64,000 nucleotides of DNA from Pseudanabaena biceps (GTDB lineage: Bacteria; Cyanobacteriota; Cyanobacteriia; Pseudanabaenales; Pseudanabaenaceae), in NCBI GenBank assembly GCA_013361095.1, contig JAATWA010000001.1, positions 3,565,001 to 3,629,000 on the forward strand, read 5' to 3'. The notes under the pieces were generated by a model. That model saw only the letters and a list, made by a program, of their open reading frames with translations. It did no database searches and was not told the origin of the DNA. A program made the translations under genes and the position numbers. This document shows, in pieces, positions 1 to 9,001 of this stretch (positions within the stretch are counted from its first letter, which is position 1; each line of letters opens with the position of its first letter).

Positions 1-813
1 ACAATATACGGCTTTAAAGTTACGAGTTGATTGCTTGTAATTGATGATGCTTGGTACATCTAACCCATTTGGAGAATAAATGCCACCTTTAGAATCACTC
101 ACCGCCACAACTTTATAGCCAGCTTTGCTCATCAGATCAGCGATCGCTGATCCTACATTTCCAAAACCTTGAACTGCAACGGTTGTCTGTTCCCGCTCCA
201 TTTTTAGCAAGGGCATCAAAGTCTCGATCGCAAAGAAAGCTCCCAATCCTGTAGCTGTCTCGCGCCCAATGCTGCCACCCATAGATAGTGGCTTGCCCGT
301 AATCGCTGCTGGGCAAAGTTTGCGCTGAATAGTACTGTACTGATCAACCATCCACCCCATGATCGTTTGGTTAGTCTGCACATCGGGCGCAGGTATATCT
401 ACATCAGCACCCATAAAATCAGCGATCGCGTCGATATACCCCCGACTGAGACGTTCTAATTCAAACTTAGATAATTGTTTGGGGTCAACAGCCACCCCGC
501 CTTTTGCGCCACCAAAGGGCAAATTTACAGCCGCACATTTAAAGGTCATCCAAAAGGCTAAAGACTTAACCTCATCCATATTCACACTAGGATGGAAACG
601 AATTCCGCCTTTTGTTGGTCCCCGCAAATCGTTGTAACGTACCCGATAGCCTTGAAAAACTTTGAGGGTTCCATTATCCATCCTGACAGGAATGGAAACT
701 TGCAAACTTGCTTTTGGTGATTTCAGTCGCTCAATCGCGTCCTCAGAAATATGCACATGGGCGATCGCCTGTGCTAGCCTCTCGCTAGCCTGATCAAATA
801 AAGACTCTGACAC
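1..813 (-). CDS. Glu/Leu/Phe/Val dehydrogenase, C-terminus cut by window edge
   Basis: NAD(P)-dependent amino-acid dehydrogenase, most like glutamate dehydrogenase, which interconverts 2-oxoglutarate plus ammonium and glutamate. The first 271 codons are present. Around residues 98-106 is the family active-site motif LPFGGAKGG with the catalytic lysine, and near residue 215 the Rossmann motif GFGNVG. The reading frame stays open upstream to a stop, but the only credible start is a GTG at 811-813 preceded by a purine-rich GGGAGAG ribosome site. The C-terminus lies left of the window. The family is secure; glutamate rather than leucine as substrate is inference. Confidence 0.9.
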   Translation of the reverse strand, partial: MSESLFDQASERLAQAIAHVHISEDAIERLKSPKASLQVSIPVRMDNGTLKVFQGYRVRYNDLRGPTKGGIRFHPSVNMDEVKSLAFWMTFKCAAVNLPFGGAKGGVAVDPKQLSKFELERLSRGYIDAIADFMGADVDIPAPDVQTNQTIMGWMVDQYSTIQRKLCPAAITGKPLSMGGSIGRETATGLGAFFAIETLMPLLKMEREQTTVAVQGFGNVGSAIADLMSKAGYKVVAVSDSKGGIYSPNGLDVPSIINYKQSTRNFKAVYC

Positions 814-920
814 AATCTCTCCCGCGCCGACCGCGTATTTTTTACCAACGCTGATCTTATGTTTTTTATGGCTATTGCGCGAAGTAAAAACAGCTAGTGT
901 TTGCAGCAATTCTCACTATG

Positions 921-975
921 AAACCAATTTGGGGATTTTCAGCGCCAAAGGCGCTGAAAATCCCCAAATTGGTTT
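921..975. repeat. Long perfect hairpin (26-bp arms, AAA loop)
   Basis: Two 26-base arms pair perfectly around an AAA loop, with core AGCGCC-AAA-GGCGCT. It lies in the upstream region of the dehydrogenase, within a gene-free stretch that runs to the tRNA at 1099. It belongs to a family of similar intergenic hairpins seen throughout the chromosomal part of the window. Confidence 0.85.
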
Positions 976-1007
976 TTGAAAGCCAGCCTTAGGCTGGCTT
1001 TCAAAAA
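973..1007. repeat. Second perfect hairpin (16-bp arms, TTA loop)
   Basis: Arms of 16 bases, with core GCCAGCC-TTA-GGCTGGC, directly abut the previous hairpin. Together they form a double stem-loop between the dehydrogenase and the tRNA. Either could act as a bidirectional terminator, though no separate U tract follows. Confidence 0.75.
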
Positions 1008-1098
1008 CTAATTTTTATAATTAGAATTGCTGTTGTTTTTGAGGCGTATTGTCAAAAGCCTAACTTTTGTTGTATTATCATATGCCGTGAATCTGTTT

Positions 1099-1172
1099 GG
1101 GCTAGTAGCTCAGTTGTATAGAGCAATCGCCTTCTAAGCGATCGGTCGTGGGTTAGAGTCCCCCCTAGCCTG
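1099..1172 (+). tRNA. tRNA-Arg (anticodon TCT), atypical T arm
   Basis: A cloverleaf can be drawn. Acceptor stem GGGCTAG pairs with CTAGCCT (one G-U pair); the D arm contains the usual AGCTCAGT; the anticodon stem ATCGC/GCGAT encloses loop CTTCTAA with anticodon TCT; the discriminator is G. The T arm is abnormal: the loop reads TTAGAGT where TTCGA is expected, and the stem has one T-C mismatch. It may be a functional tRNA-Arg for AGA codons or a decaying copy. CCA is not encoded. Confidence 0.75.
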
Positions 1173-1186
1173 TTTGTTAAATCCAT

Positions 1187-1216
1187 AAAAAGCCTAGCTT
1201 TCGAGTTAGGCTTTTT
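1187..1216 (+). terminator. Rho-independent terminator of the tRNA
   Basis: A stem AAAAAGCCTAGC / GTTAGGCTTTTT with one G-U pair and a 6-nt loop is followed by a T-rich run. It starts 14 bases after the tRNA end. Confidence 0.8.
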
Positions 1217-1514
1217 ATTTTTTGGTCATAACTTTACACACAGTAGCTTTTGTATAAACATCGTTAAGCAGAGCAAATCATGACGTTGCAGAGTTTAGTG
1301 TAAAATATCCCAAACCTAAAAATTAGAGTTTGTGATGGATAATATTCCAAGCCTTTAAGAAATCTTTGGTTCATATTAAAGGGCATTGGTCAGCTAAGCA
1401 GGGACAGGGGCTGAAACGACTATTTCATGACGACAAAATTGACGTAAATACGCCAATCACGCTTTAACTAACCAGTGCCTCATTTTGTCGTAGGTAAAAT
1501 GAAAACTCAAAAAC

Positions 1515-1740
1515 CCTACTGGGATTAATATTTGGTTGCTCTTTCCATGCTTCGGATGTTTTACCTTCCTTGATCTGCGCGTTTTCTTCTAGACTATTTC
1601 TCTACTTCGGTACGGGAATTATACTCGCATCGATAATCTGTCCTTTCTTCGCTCTCTTCTCCCAAAAGGAATGAGAATCCAGCAAATCAACAATCTCACG
1701 CTCTTTAAATTTACCGATTAACTAGGCGATCGCAGGACTA
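1515..1740 (-). pseudogene. IS5-family transposase fragment with stop codons
   Basis: The minus-strand translation matches the central part of IS5/IS1031-type transposases, including IVDLLDSHSFWEKRAKKGQ and the DDE-domain motif IIDASIIPVPK. A TAG replaces the glutamine that usually follows VPK, and another TAG lies near the upstream end of the match. Neither end of the gene nor the terminal repeats can be recognised. The adjoining 1217-1500 stretch holds no gene I can support and is probably decayed IS DNA. Confidence 0.7.
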
Positions 1741-1848
1741 GGCGAGATTTACAATAAATGCTATGTTCATAAAAAATATTTTCGCTAAACCGTTTTTGTT
1801 TATAAGTCAGTATATTAGAAGAAAGTGAACTCCAAGAGATAGAAAGTA

Positions 1849-3015
1849 ATGCATGATTGGCTTGTCGTTGGTGGTGGCATCACAGGTATATCCCTAAGCT
1901 ATGAACTACAAAAATCTGGCTTCTCGGTATTGTTAGTTGAGCAGCATCAACAGCTACAGGGAGGGAGCAGTCTGGGCTATGGTGGCATCTCCTATTGGTC
2001 TGGCACGAACCCAATGACACAGCAACTTTGCCAAGAGGGAATCAAACGACAAAGAGAACTATCCCATGAGTTAAGCGAAAGTACTGAATTTCGAGAATTG
2101 GACTTATTGCTCACTTTAGAACCTGAGGCAAACCCACAGGATATTCTCCATCAATATGCTGACTGCGCGATCGCACCAGTTTTGCTAAGTCCTCAGGAAT
2201 CCGTCGAAAGAGAACCTCTATTAGATATTAATAATATCGGTGGTGCATTACTTCTACCTCACGCTCATATTAATCTCGATAGTTTTGTGAAAGCGCATAG
2301 TCGAGCTTTTCAGAAGTTAGGCGGCGAGATTCTTTATGTAAAGGTAAATAATCTTAAGATTGAAAGCGATCGCGTTACAGGTATTACTACTAATCAGGGA
2401 GATTTCACTGCTTCTAATGTTGCTGTCTGTGCGGGAGGTCTTTCCCGCGCTCTGCTCAAAGTTTCAGACCTTCATCCTCGCATCTACTTCACCCATGCGG
2501 AAGCTATTGATACAGAACCTGTGGATCTAGAACTTCGCTCTATGATTATGCCTGCGGACACTAAGCGATATGCTCTGGAGGGCAAAACTACAGATATTGA
2601 AAAAGAGCCTTTATGGGATGAAGCAGGGCATGAACTTTTACCTGCTTCGGTTGATGCAGGAGCGATCCAGTTTAGCGATCGCCGTATTCGATTTGGGCAA
2701 CTTAGTCGTGTCTTGACTGATCCCCATGCAGCGATCGATCCTAAGCAAAGCGAAGCTGATATTCGCACCTCTGTCCATAAAATCTTACCTAAAATTGGAG
2801 ATTTAAAAGGAACTTGGCGCAAATGTTTAGTTGCTTTTAGTAATGACAATTTGCCGCTAGTTGGCGCATTACATGGCTACGAAAATCTACATCTATTTTC
2901 TGGCTTTACTAGTCCTACGGTTTATGTCCCCACATTATCGCAAAGGTTCGCTAACTATTTAAAAGGCAATTCTGACGAGATTATAAGCCGACTTTCTCCT
3001 AACAGATTTCTATAG
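1849..3015 (+). CDS. FAD-dependent oxidoreductase (DAO family)
   Basis: 388-residue D-amino-acid oxidase/glycine oxidase-type flavoenzyme. The N-terminus carries the dinucleotide-binding fold with GGGITG at residues 8-13, followed by an acidic residue at the end of beta-2 (LVEQ). The C-terminal segment has the usual substrate-domain closing motif (LVGALHGYENLHLFSGF). The length is normal for the family and the ATG is the first in frame. It stands alone between IS remnants, so context gives no substrate. Related annotations include glycine oxidase and sarcosine oxidase-like proteins. Confidence 0.85.
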   Translation: MHDWLVVGGGITGISLSYELQKSGFSVLLVEQHQQLQGGSSLGYGGISYWSGTNPMTQQLCQEGIKRQRELSHELSESTEFRELDLLLTLEPEANPQDILHQYADCAIAPVLLSPQESVEREPLLDINNIGGALLLPHAHINLDSFVKAHSRAFQKLGGEILYVKVNNLKIESDRVTGITTNQGDFTASNVAVCAGGLSRALLKVSDLHPRIYFTHAEAIDTEPVDLELRSMIMPADTKRYALEGKTTDIEKEPLWDEAGHELLPASVDAGAIQFSDRRIRFGQLSRVLTDPHAAIDPKQSEADIRTSVHKILPKIGDLKGTWRKCLVAFSNDNLPLVGALHGYENLHLFSGFTSPTVYVPTLSQRFANYLKGNSDEIISRLSPNRFL

Positions 3016-3152
3016 GGATGTAAGTTTTGCATCTTAGTGGTGCAGAAAAGTCTGGAAGGGGTTGACAGGCATAGAATCTCAAAATGAGACAAGAGGGATT
3101 AAAGGGGCAAGAGATGGGATACTCAAGTTCCTCAACAAAAGATATTATATCC

Positions 3153-3275
3153 ATGTCCCACCTATATCTTCAGCTACAACAACAACTGCGTCAATGGAGC
3201 AAGCCAAAAGATAAGCGACATCTCCATCGTACATTTGGGAATTCCCGAATTGTTTGTTCAATCTCGATAAAATAA
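3153..3275 (+). pseudogene. N-terminal remnant of an IS4/IS701-like transposase
   Basis: The short translation MSHLYLQLQQQLRQW..KPKDKRHL resembles the first residues of a common cyanobacterial IS4/IS701-type transposase; the match then ends. The C-terminal part of what may be the same family lies just downstream on the opposite strand (3337-3741). Identification rests on remembered family similarity. Confidence 0.45.
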
Positions 3276-3336
3276 GCCTCAATTATCTTAATTCGCTAAG
3301 CTGCATCTGATTGTGACAGAGTTATTAAATTAGGAC

Positions 3337-3741
3337 TTACGCAATAACCATAACCATAACCATAGGAATAGAAGGATGATTAAGCTGGCTCCGTAAATAA
3401 TCAGATAAAAGCCCGCATTTGAGTTGGTAGATAGTTTTACCAGATTGAAAAGCTAAACGTTTAAGATGATGCCAAACAAGCATGGCACAAGCAATGTGAT
3501 TACGCTGAATTCTGGATTTACGGCACTGGCAAGCCTCAATCCCCGTCAATTGCTTAATTTCCCGATGAAATTCCTCAATAATCCACCTGATGGAACAAAT
3601 AGCTTGTACTTCAGGGGTGTAGTCTTGAGTTAAGTCGTTAGTCACGACATATTCTGTCCTGCTAGGAGAAACAGTGACCCAGAATAGTTTCACCTTTTTG
3701 TCTTTGGGAAACTTATTGATTTTGATCAATTTCCCCTGCAA
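3337..3741 (-). pseudogene. C-terminal fragment of an IS4/IS701-like DDE transposase
   Basis: About 130 residues of the transposase C-terminal half, including the YVVTNDL segment and the RWIIEEFHREIKQLTGIE region that carries the last catalytic Glu. The N-terminal half is missing because the frame runs into the truncated istB gene at about 3760. The C-terminal codons lie in TGGTTA repeats, and the adjacent AGGACTTACGCAAT looks like an IS end. Non-functional. Confidence 0.7.
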
Positions 3742-3751
3742 TAATTCTTGC

Positions 3752-4249
3752 TCAATCTTGGACTAAAGCATTAGCCTCAAAGAACTTGGCACGCATACCC
3801 AGCTCCACCATATGGCAAGCTAAACCAGCCGCCAGATGAGTTTTACCGACACCAGAAGGACCAAAAATCAGACAGTTACCAGCTCGTTCCAACCAAGCCG
3901 TGTCATCAGCTAATTGCATCAGAGGAGCAGGATTAAATTGGGGACAATGGTCAAAGTCAAAGTTGGAAAAACTTTTTGCGGTGGGAAGTTGAGCCTCGGT
4001 GAGTGCTCGTCTCAGTCGGAGATCGTGGCGTTGAATCGATTCCAGCTCGCATAATGTTAATAAAAATCTGGAGTAAGACCATTGCTCCTGTAGCGCTTGG
4101 TGTTCTATAGATTCCCAGTGAGTGAGAATATGGGATAAGCGGAGTTGCTTCAGATGCTGACTGAGATTCTGGTAAGGACTCAGGGTTATCGTGGCTGATG
4201 GAGCTAGATTCAAAGAGTTGGTCATAGCTTGCGAGAGGGTGTTGTTCAA
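3752..4249 (-). pseudogene. istB: Truncated IstB-like ATPase (IS21 helper)
   Basis: The first 165 residues of an IstB/DnaC-like AAA+ ATPase, the helper of IS21 transposases. The Walker A motif GPSGVGKTHLA lies near residue 130. The frame stops shortly after (ANALVQD), so Walker B and the rest of the about 250-residue protein are lost where the sequence joins the IS4/IS701-like fragment. Its start overlaps the decayed istA C-terminus, as in intact IS21 operons. Confidence 0.8.
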
Positions 4250-5627
4250 TAGTTAGTGGAGGAAAACTTTGGGAGCAGTCCCGAACAAATTGTTGTTTAA
4301 GTCGTTTGAAACTTAGGGTTTGAGCGATTAGTTCTTGTTCGAGATATTCAGCGATCGGCTCTTCTAGGTTCTGGGTAGCTAAAGGCTCTGGGTTTGCGCC
4401 GTAAACCTTCAATCACATGTCTGTAGTTGATACAACGCCCGCCGTTTATCTGGGTCTGTGACCCGCACACGGGGCATCTCTACAACTTGATGATTACCCA
4501 AATAGCCTAATATGCGGTCATGATAAAGGCGTAATTCTAATTGACGACCAATCAGTCTAGATGTCACTGTATAAAGGACACATCGGACTTCTACAGTTCT
4601 ATGGCATCTGACACGAGCGGCGAGCATTTCATAGTCTGGGACACGGTATTTTGGTAGTGGTTGAAGATGTTTTTTCTCCTCTTCAAATTTTGCTTGACAT
4701 TGCTGATTTAATTTGGCGACGACGGATTCAATCAGTAATCGATATGCTTCCAGACTCCCGAAATCGTGGCTCCCTCTCAGATAGATCGCTTGTTCGATCC
4801 GATTTTTAAGATGACCATGGAGCGATTCTATTGCACCATTTTCGTGAGCAATCCCAGTATTATTGCGCGTTGGCTGCAATCGGTAGTGGTCGCAAAGCTC
4901 GTCATACAATCGGGTTAAGGCTTTATTCCCTCCCAAATTCTTATAGGCTGCACTCAAACTATCGGTGCGATGTTGTTTCGGTACTCCACCACAGGCGGCT
5001 AGCGCATTCTGGAACCCCTCTGACAAGGCAATGGAAGCTTTCTCCTCCTTGGATAATGTGGGCGTACTGCCAACCGCTATAGGCGAGGCGGTAGTGATAT
5101 AACAAGTGCTCAAATGCTTTCCCTGCAATTGTTACCGTTATTCCCTTCAGTTCTGTAAAGTCTGAAAGCCTCATCATCCCTCGTTCATGCCGCAACTCGA
5201 ACATTACTTCTGGACTCGGTCCATACAATGCTTTCCACGTCTGCACCCGTTGCTGGATCGTGCGGAGTACATTTGGGTATTTCCCGGGATATGTGTCTTG
5301 AACATACTCGAACAAGGTCATTGGCTTTAGACGTAATTCCTTTTTCAGCATTGGCTCCAGTTCTTTTTCCCAGACCCCTTCTAAGGGATCTTTGCTCTTG
5401 TTTTCATTCACTTTTCCACGATTCGGTTGATGTTCTCCTGATTCGATTCGTTGACCCGTTCGTTCGGATATTTCGGCAACATATGCCGCTTTTGATTGGT
5501 TCAAGCCAATTTCTCTTGCTTTCATATAGGCTTTTCTCTGGTATATATGGATTGCTTTTCTTGACACTAGTTTTTCTCTTTGATTTTGAAGATTTATTAG
5601 TGTCATTTTTTTGTGGGCTACTGGCAA
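4205..5627 (-). pseudogene. istA: Frameshifted IS21-family transposase (IstA)
   Basis: The IstA transposase is spread over several minus-strand frames. One frame (about 5060-5570) carries the helix-turn-helix and the early DDE segment ending in YAHIIQGGESF. The frame then shifts to one with the core (GIAHENGAIESLHGHLKNR, 4409-5040). A third piece (4205-4412) carries the IstA tail EEPIAEYLEQELIAQ...LASYDQL. At least two frameshifts and a small deletion make it non-functional. Confidence 0.8.
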
Positions 5628-5901
5628 CCTTTTTTCTCACGTTCCGATCTGTTTTCGCACAGCGTTTCCAAAGGAAAATCCGACAAATGTGTTTTTGACC
5701 CGTCTATTCCATTGTCACTTGATACCTGATCTCCAGCCTGAGTAGTTACCTCAAAAGACAGAATAATCGAGAAGTCAGAAAAGAATCGTCAAAGCTTGGG
5801 AGATAAAATGCCAATTTCGGGGAATTGCCTCACTGATTTCTTGTTGTAACAACAATTAGTTTCATTTCATTTTCATGCTTGGCTTTTTTAGCCTTTTTTA
5901 G

Positions 5902-6222
5902 AGGTTCCCTTATGTCAATGCGGCAGAGCAACAGATTGAGGTTTATAGTCCTCAAACTATTTGGTCATTTGAACATGCTCCTTTCAGACAAGGATGGTCG
6001 TTAGCAAGCGAGCAAATTAATGATGCGATGCAGAATGATTTAAGAACTGTTTTTAAATCTATAGGAAAAAAACAACTAAGGGGAGCGTTAACTCGTATAG
6101 TCCCAGTATGGTGGTGGCTGTTACCTATTACTGGAATTCCTCAATGGGTTGGAGCTTTGATCGCTATATTGATGGTTGCCTCTAGGCTTTGGATGATCGG
6201 AACTGTCATAGCAGAACATTAA
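5902..6222 (+). pseudogene. C-terminal remnant of an unidentified membrane protein
   Basis: An open frame begins right after a stop at 5899-5901 with no start codon and runs about 106 residues (IEVYSPQTIWSFEHAPF early on, then VWWWLLPITGIPQWVGALIA). The last 40 residues form a hydrophobic segment. Both the lack of a start and the position against IS21 debris suggest the upstream gene was lost. I do not recognise the family. The stretch 5640-5900 holds nothing else I can support. Confidence 0.4.
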
Positions 6223-6321
6223 TGATTTTTATGTATTCGGGAGCATCCCAATTAGGCACTAAGTATAAATACTTAAGAGAAAACACAGGTAAAATAGTAA
6301 CAAATTAACCCGTCTAAGCAA

Positions 6322-7415
6322 ATGACACCAGAAGAGCAAGCAAGACTCGAAGCCTGCACCAGAGAGATCGCGGAAATCCTGTATCGGAATGCAGAAACAA
6401 AAGATGCCGAGCAATTGAAAACGCTAGAAGGCATAGAAATAGCCGTGAGGGAGCAAATGCTGGAAAACGTCAGTCCAAACGTGGGAATTTTTTTATCGAA
6501 AAAAGCAGTGGGACAAAAGCAGGGAAAGAAAGAAAAGTAAAAAGCTGTATCGGCGAACTAAAGCTGAAGAGCAAGCAAGCGAAGAAGTTGCAAGTAAAAG
6601 CAAGAGCGAGATTAAGCCCACAACTAGAAAAATGCTGCCTATTGGTAAGTGCTAGTGAGTCCTACGCCAGAACCACGATTAATGTTGAAGAATTGACAGG
6701 AATCAAGATCGGTCACAGCAGTCAACAACGATTAGTCCAAAAGCAGGAATTTCCAGAAATGACAACCACAGAAACAGTAGAAGAGATGAGTATTGATGGC
6801 GGGAAAGTGAGATTGCGAACCGAGCAAGGAAAAAAGTGTGAGTGGAAAGACTACAAAGCTGTAAATGCTCAAGGGACAATCGCCGCCTATTTTCTCAATA
6901 ATCAAGGTTTAGTTGATTGGGTACAAAAACAACCATTAGCCGAAATATTCTCTTGTCTTGGCGATGGACATGACGGTATCTGGAATTTATTTACAGCCAT
7001 AGCGCCTTCAGAGCAAAGGTTTGAAATACTCGATTGGTATCATTTGAAAGAACACCTTTATAATGTTGGTGGTTCTTTGCGCCGTCTAACTAAGGCTGAA
7101 GATTTCCTCTGGCAAGGCGATGTTGAGGCGACTATGATTCTGTTCGCAGACTGTAAATTCAAACGGGCTATCAATTTTCTCGATTATTTACGCAATCATC
7201 GTCATCGCATCCCTGAGTATGGTTATCTACAGCAACAGGGGCTTACTATTGGCTCAGGCTCTGTTGAATCAACGGTTAAGCAGATTGGTCGTCGGATTAA
7301 GATTTCTGGCGCTCAGTGGAATAAGTCCAATGTTGCTCAAGTTTTGAAACATCGTTGCGCTTATCTTAATGGCTATTTCTATTCTTCTAAGTATAATTAC
7401 TCAGTGCCTAATTGA
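6322..7415 (+). CDS. ISKra4-family transposase, two frames joined by -1 frameshift
   Basis: Frame one (6322-6540) gives the N-terminal 72 residues. The second frame (open from before 6500 to 7415) gives the catalytic part. Reading back one base in the T7 run at 6488-6494 yields a continuous protein of about 360 residues with the family sequence VGIFFIEKSSGTKAGK. The catalytic region shows MSIDGGKVRLR, CLGDGHDGIWNL, LDWYHLKEHLY and IGSGSVESTVKQIGRR. The frameshift is probably programmed, as the rest of the gene is undamaged; a single-base deletion is the alternative. Confidence 0.85.
6488..6494 (+). promoter_or_regulatory. Putative -1 frameshift site (T7 run)
   Basis: The run of seven T follows GGAA and precedes ATCGAAAAAAGC. 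A -1 slip here restores the family consensus frame of the transposase. Programmed slippage is inference from the otherwise intact element. Confidence 0.6.
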
Positions 7416-7433
7416 GATGCTCCCTATGTATTC

Positions 7434-7907
7434 TCTCTCGTAAGTATAAATAGCTAAGTACCTTGTCATAATAAAAACCACAACCCAAATATTAAAGAAG
7501 CTGATTCTCCCGCAAAGCGGGAGAATCAGCTTCTTTGAGTTCTATATTAATTACGCCTACCTACTTAATAGAGGTAAATATAACTTTTATATAACTTAAA
7601 CATACAAATCAAGTAACTTTATTAGTGAAATGATAGTTGTGTTTTTTTTGTAAAAGTTTTATATAAATATGTAAGTTATATATTGTGATATGTAAATATG
7701 AGTCATACTTAATCAAGTTACCTATTTCAATAAGTTTTAGTTTTTTAACTGATTTTTTTAGCACTAAAACTAATATTTTTTCTAGGAGAAAATAATTTAA
7801 AGATTGAGAGATGTCAAACAATCTAGATGCAAAAAAAATAGATATTAGATGTTTATTGCTGTCTAGACCGATGCTTTTTTAGCTAGTAAATCTGTTTCCT
7901 TCAAAGA
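7434..7907. other. AT-rich intergenic region with one hairpin
   Basis: No convincing gene. A perfect 20-bp-arm hairpin lies at 7494-7536 (core CTCCCGC-AAA-GCGGGAG). The remainder, especially 7560-7880, is very AT-rich; a 70-residue minus-strand frame there has low-complexity composition and is not supported. Confidence 0.6.
7494..7536. repeat. Perfect intergenic hairpin (20-bp arms, AAA loop)
   Basis: The arms AAAGAAGCTGATTCTCCCGC pair fully around AAA. It belongs to the same hairpin family as 921-975. Confidence 0.85.
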
Positions 7908-8992
7908 TTGAGATTAAGGTTAGATATTGCCATGAAATCTGTTACTGACAAACTTTTTTTCACTGAACAATTTGTTTTTTCTAGCATCTCAATTGTTATT
8001 CCAGTTTGTAATACTGGAGAAAACTTTCGTAAATGCTTAAGGAGTTTGGATGAGTTTGTCCCTAAATCTATAGAGATCATTGTTGTTGTAGATGGAGGAA
8101 TGGACGACTCTTATAAGGTTGCAGAAGAATTTGGCGCAAAAGTATTAGAATTCCCGACTACAGGAGGACCGGCTCGCGCTCGAAATTTAGGAGCATGTGC
8201 TGCTCAAGGTGACATTATTCTTTTTATTGATGCTGACGTTACCGTTTGTAGTGACACCATAAGCCAAATTTTAAAGATATTTTGGAATCAGCCTCATATT
8301 GCTGCTCTGATTGGCTCTTATGATGATATGCCAAGTGCGACTAACTTTTTATCGCAATATAAAAAGTTATTTCATCATTACACTCATCAGACTGCATCTG
8401 AAAACGCATCTATATTCTGAGGAGCTTGCGGAGCAATTCGTCGTAAATTTTTTTTGGAAATGGGCGGCTTTGACGAAGCATATCGATATCCCTCAGTTGA
8501 AGATATTGAGCTTGGCTATCGATTAAGAAAGGGAGGTCATCAAATTAAGCTTCGCAAGACTGTTCAAGTTAAACATTTAAAACAATGGAAAGTAATTTCA
8601 TTATTGAAAGCAGAGATTTTTTATCGTGCGGTGCCATGGACAGAACTTATTTGGCGCGATCTACAATTTAACAATGATTTGAATCTGAGCCATTCCAATC
8701 GACTTAGCTTGCTATTGACCTATGGCTTCTTAATTGCCTTGATCTCCTCCTGTATATGGTTACCCGCTCTGGTCATTGCTAGTGCTATTAGTCTTTCCCT
8801 CTTATGGCTTAACTGGTCAGTCTATCGTTTTTTTATCAAAAGAGAGGCTGGTGGTTTTCCATAAGGGTTCTTCCATGGCATTGGTTTTACTTTCTCTACG
8901 GTGGCTTTGCATTTGCTATAGGTACCTTTCGTTATTACCTGACTAGCCCAATTCATGCTCGATTTTCTCAAGCTTCGATTCATTTTAAATAA
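7908..8992 (+). pseudogene. GT2 glycosyltransferase broken by a TGA and a frameshift
   Basis: The first frame reads a GT-A glycosyltransferase with ISIVIPVCNTGENFRKCLRS, GGPARARNLG and the metal-binding IDADV. At 8418-8420 a TGA sits where the family has Trp (ASIF-stop-GACGAIRR). The same frame continues with MGGFDEAYRYPSVEDIELGY, the acceptor-binding ED motif. At about 8845 one base is missing: the membrane-associated C-terminus (WHWFYFLYGGFAFAIGTFRY) continues in another frame to a TAA at 8990-8992, ten bases before the next gene. Two lesions make it a pseudogene unless they are sequencing errors. It heads the polysaccharide cluster. Confidence 0.85.
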
Positions 8993-9001
8993 GTTGGTAA
9001 T

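Larger units (their letters stand above)
6239..7424 (+). mobile_element. ISKra4-family insertion sequence, complete with TSD
   Basis: The element is 1186 bp. Imperfect terminal inverted repeats begin GGGAGCATCCCAATTAGGCA at the left and GGGAGCATCTCAATTAGGCA (reverse strand) at the right. It is flanked by a perfect 9-bp duplication TATGTATTC at 6230-6238 and 7425-7433. It contains one transposase gene in two overlapping frames. Intact ends and duplications point to a recent insertion. Confidence 0.92.

Noticed and set aside
359..637. Plus-strand frame of 92 residues at the left edge
   Set aside because: It lies fully inside the well-supported minus-strand dehydrogenase gene and has no family features.
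3957..4412. 151-residue minus-strand frame as a separate gene
   Set aside because: Its first 70 residues are the shifted IstA C-terminus and the rest is a shadow of istB.
7609..7821. 70-residue minus-strand frame in AT-rich gap
   Set aside because: Composition is low-complexity AT sequence, there is no ribosome site and no recognisable family.
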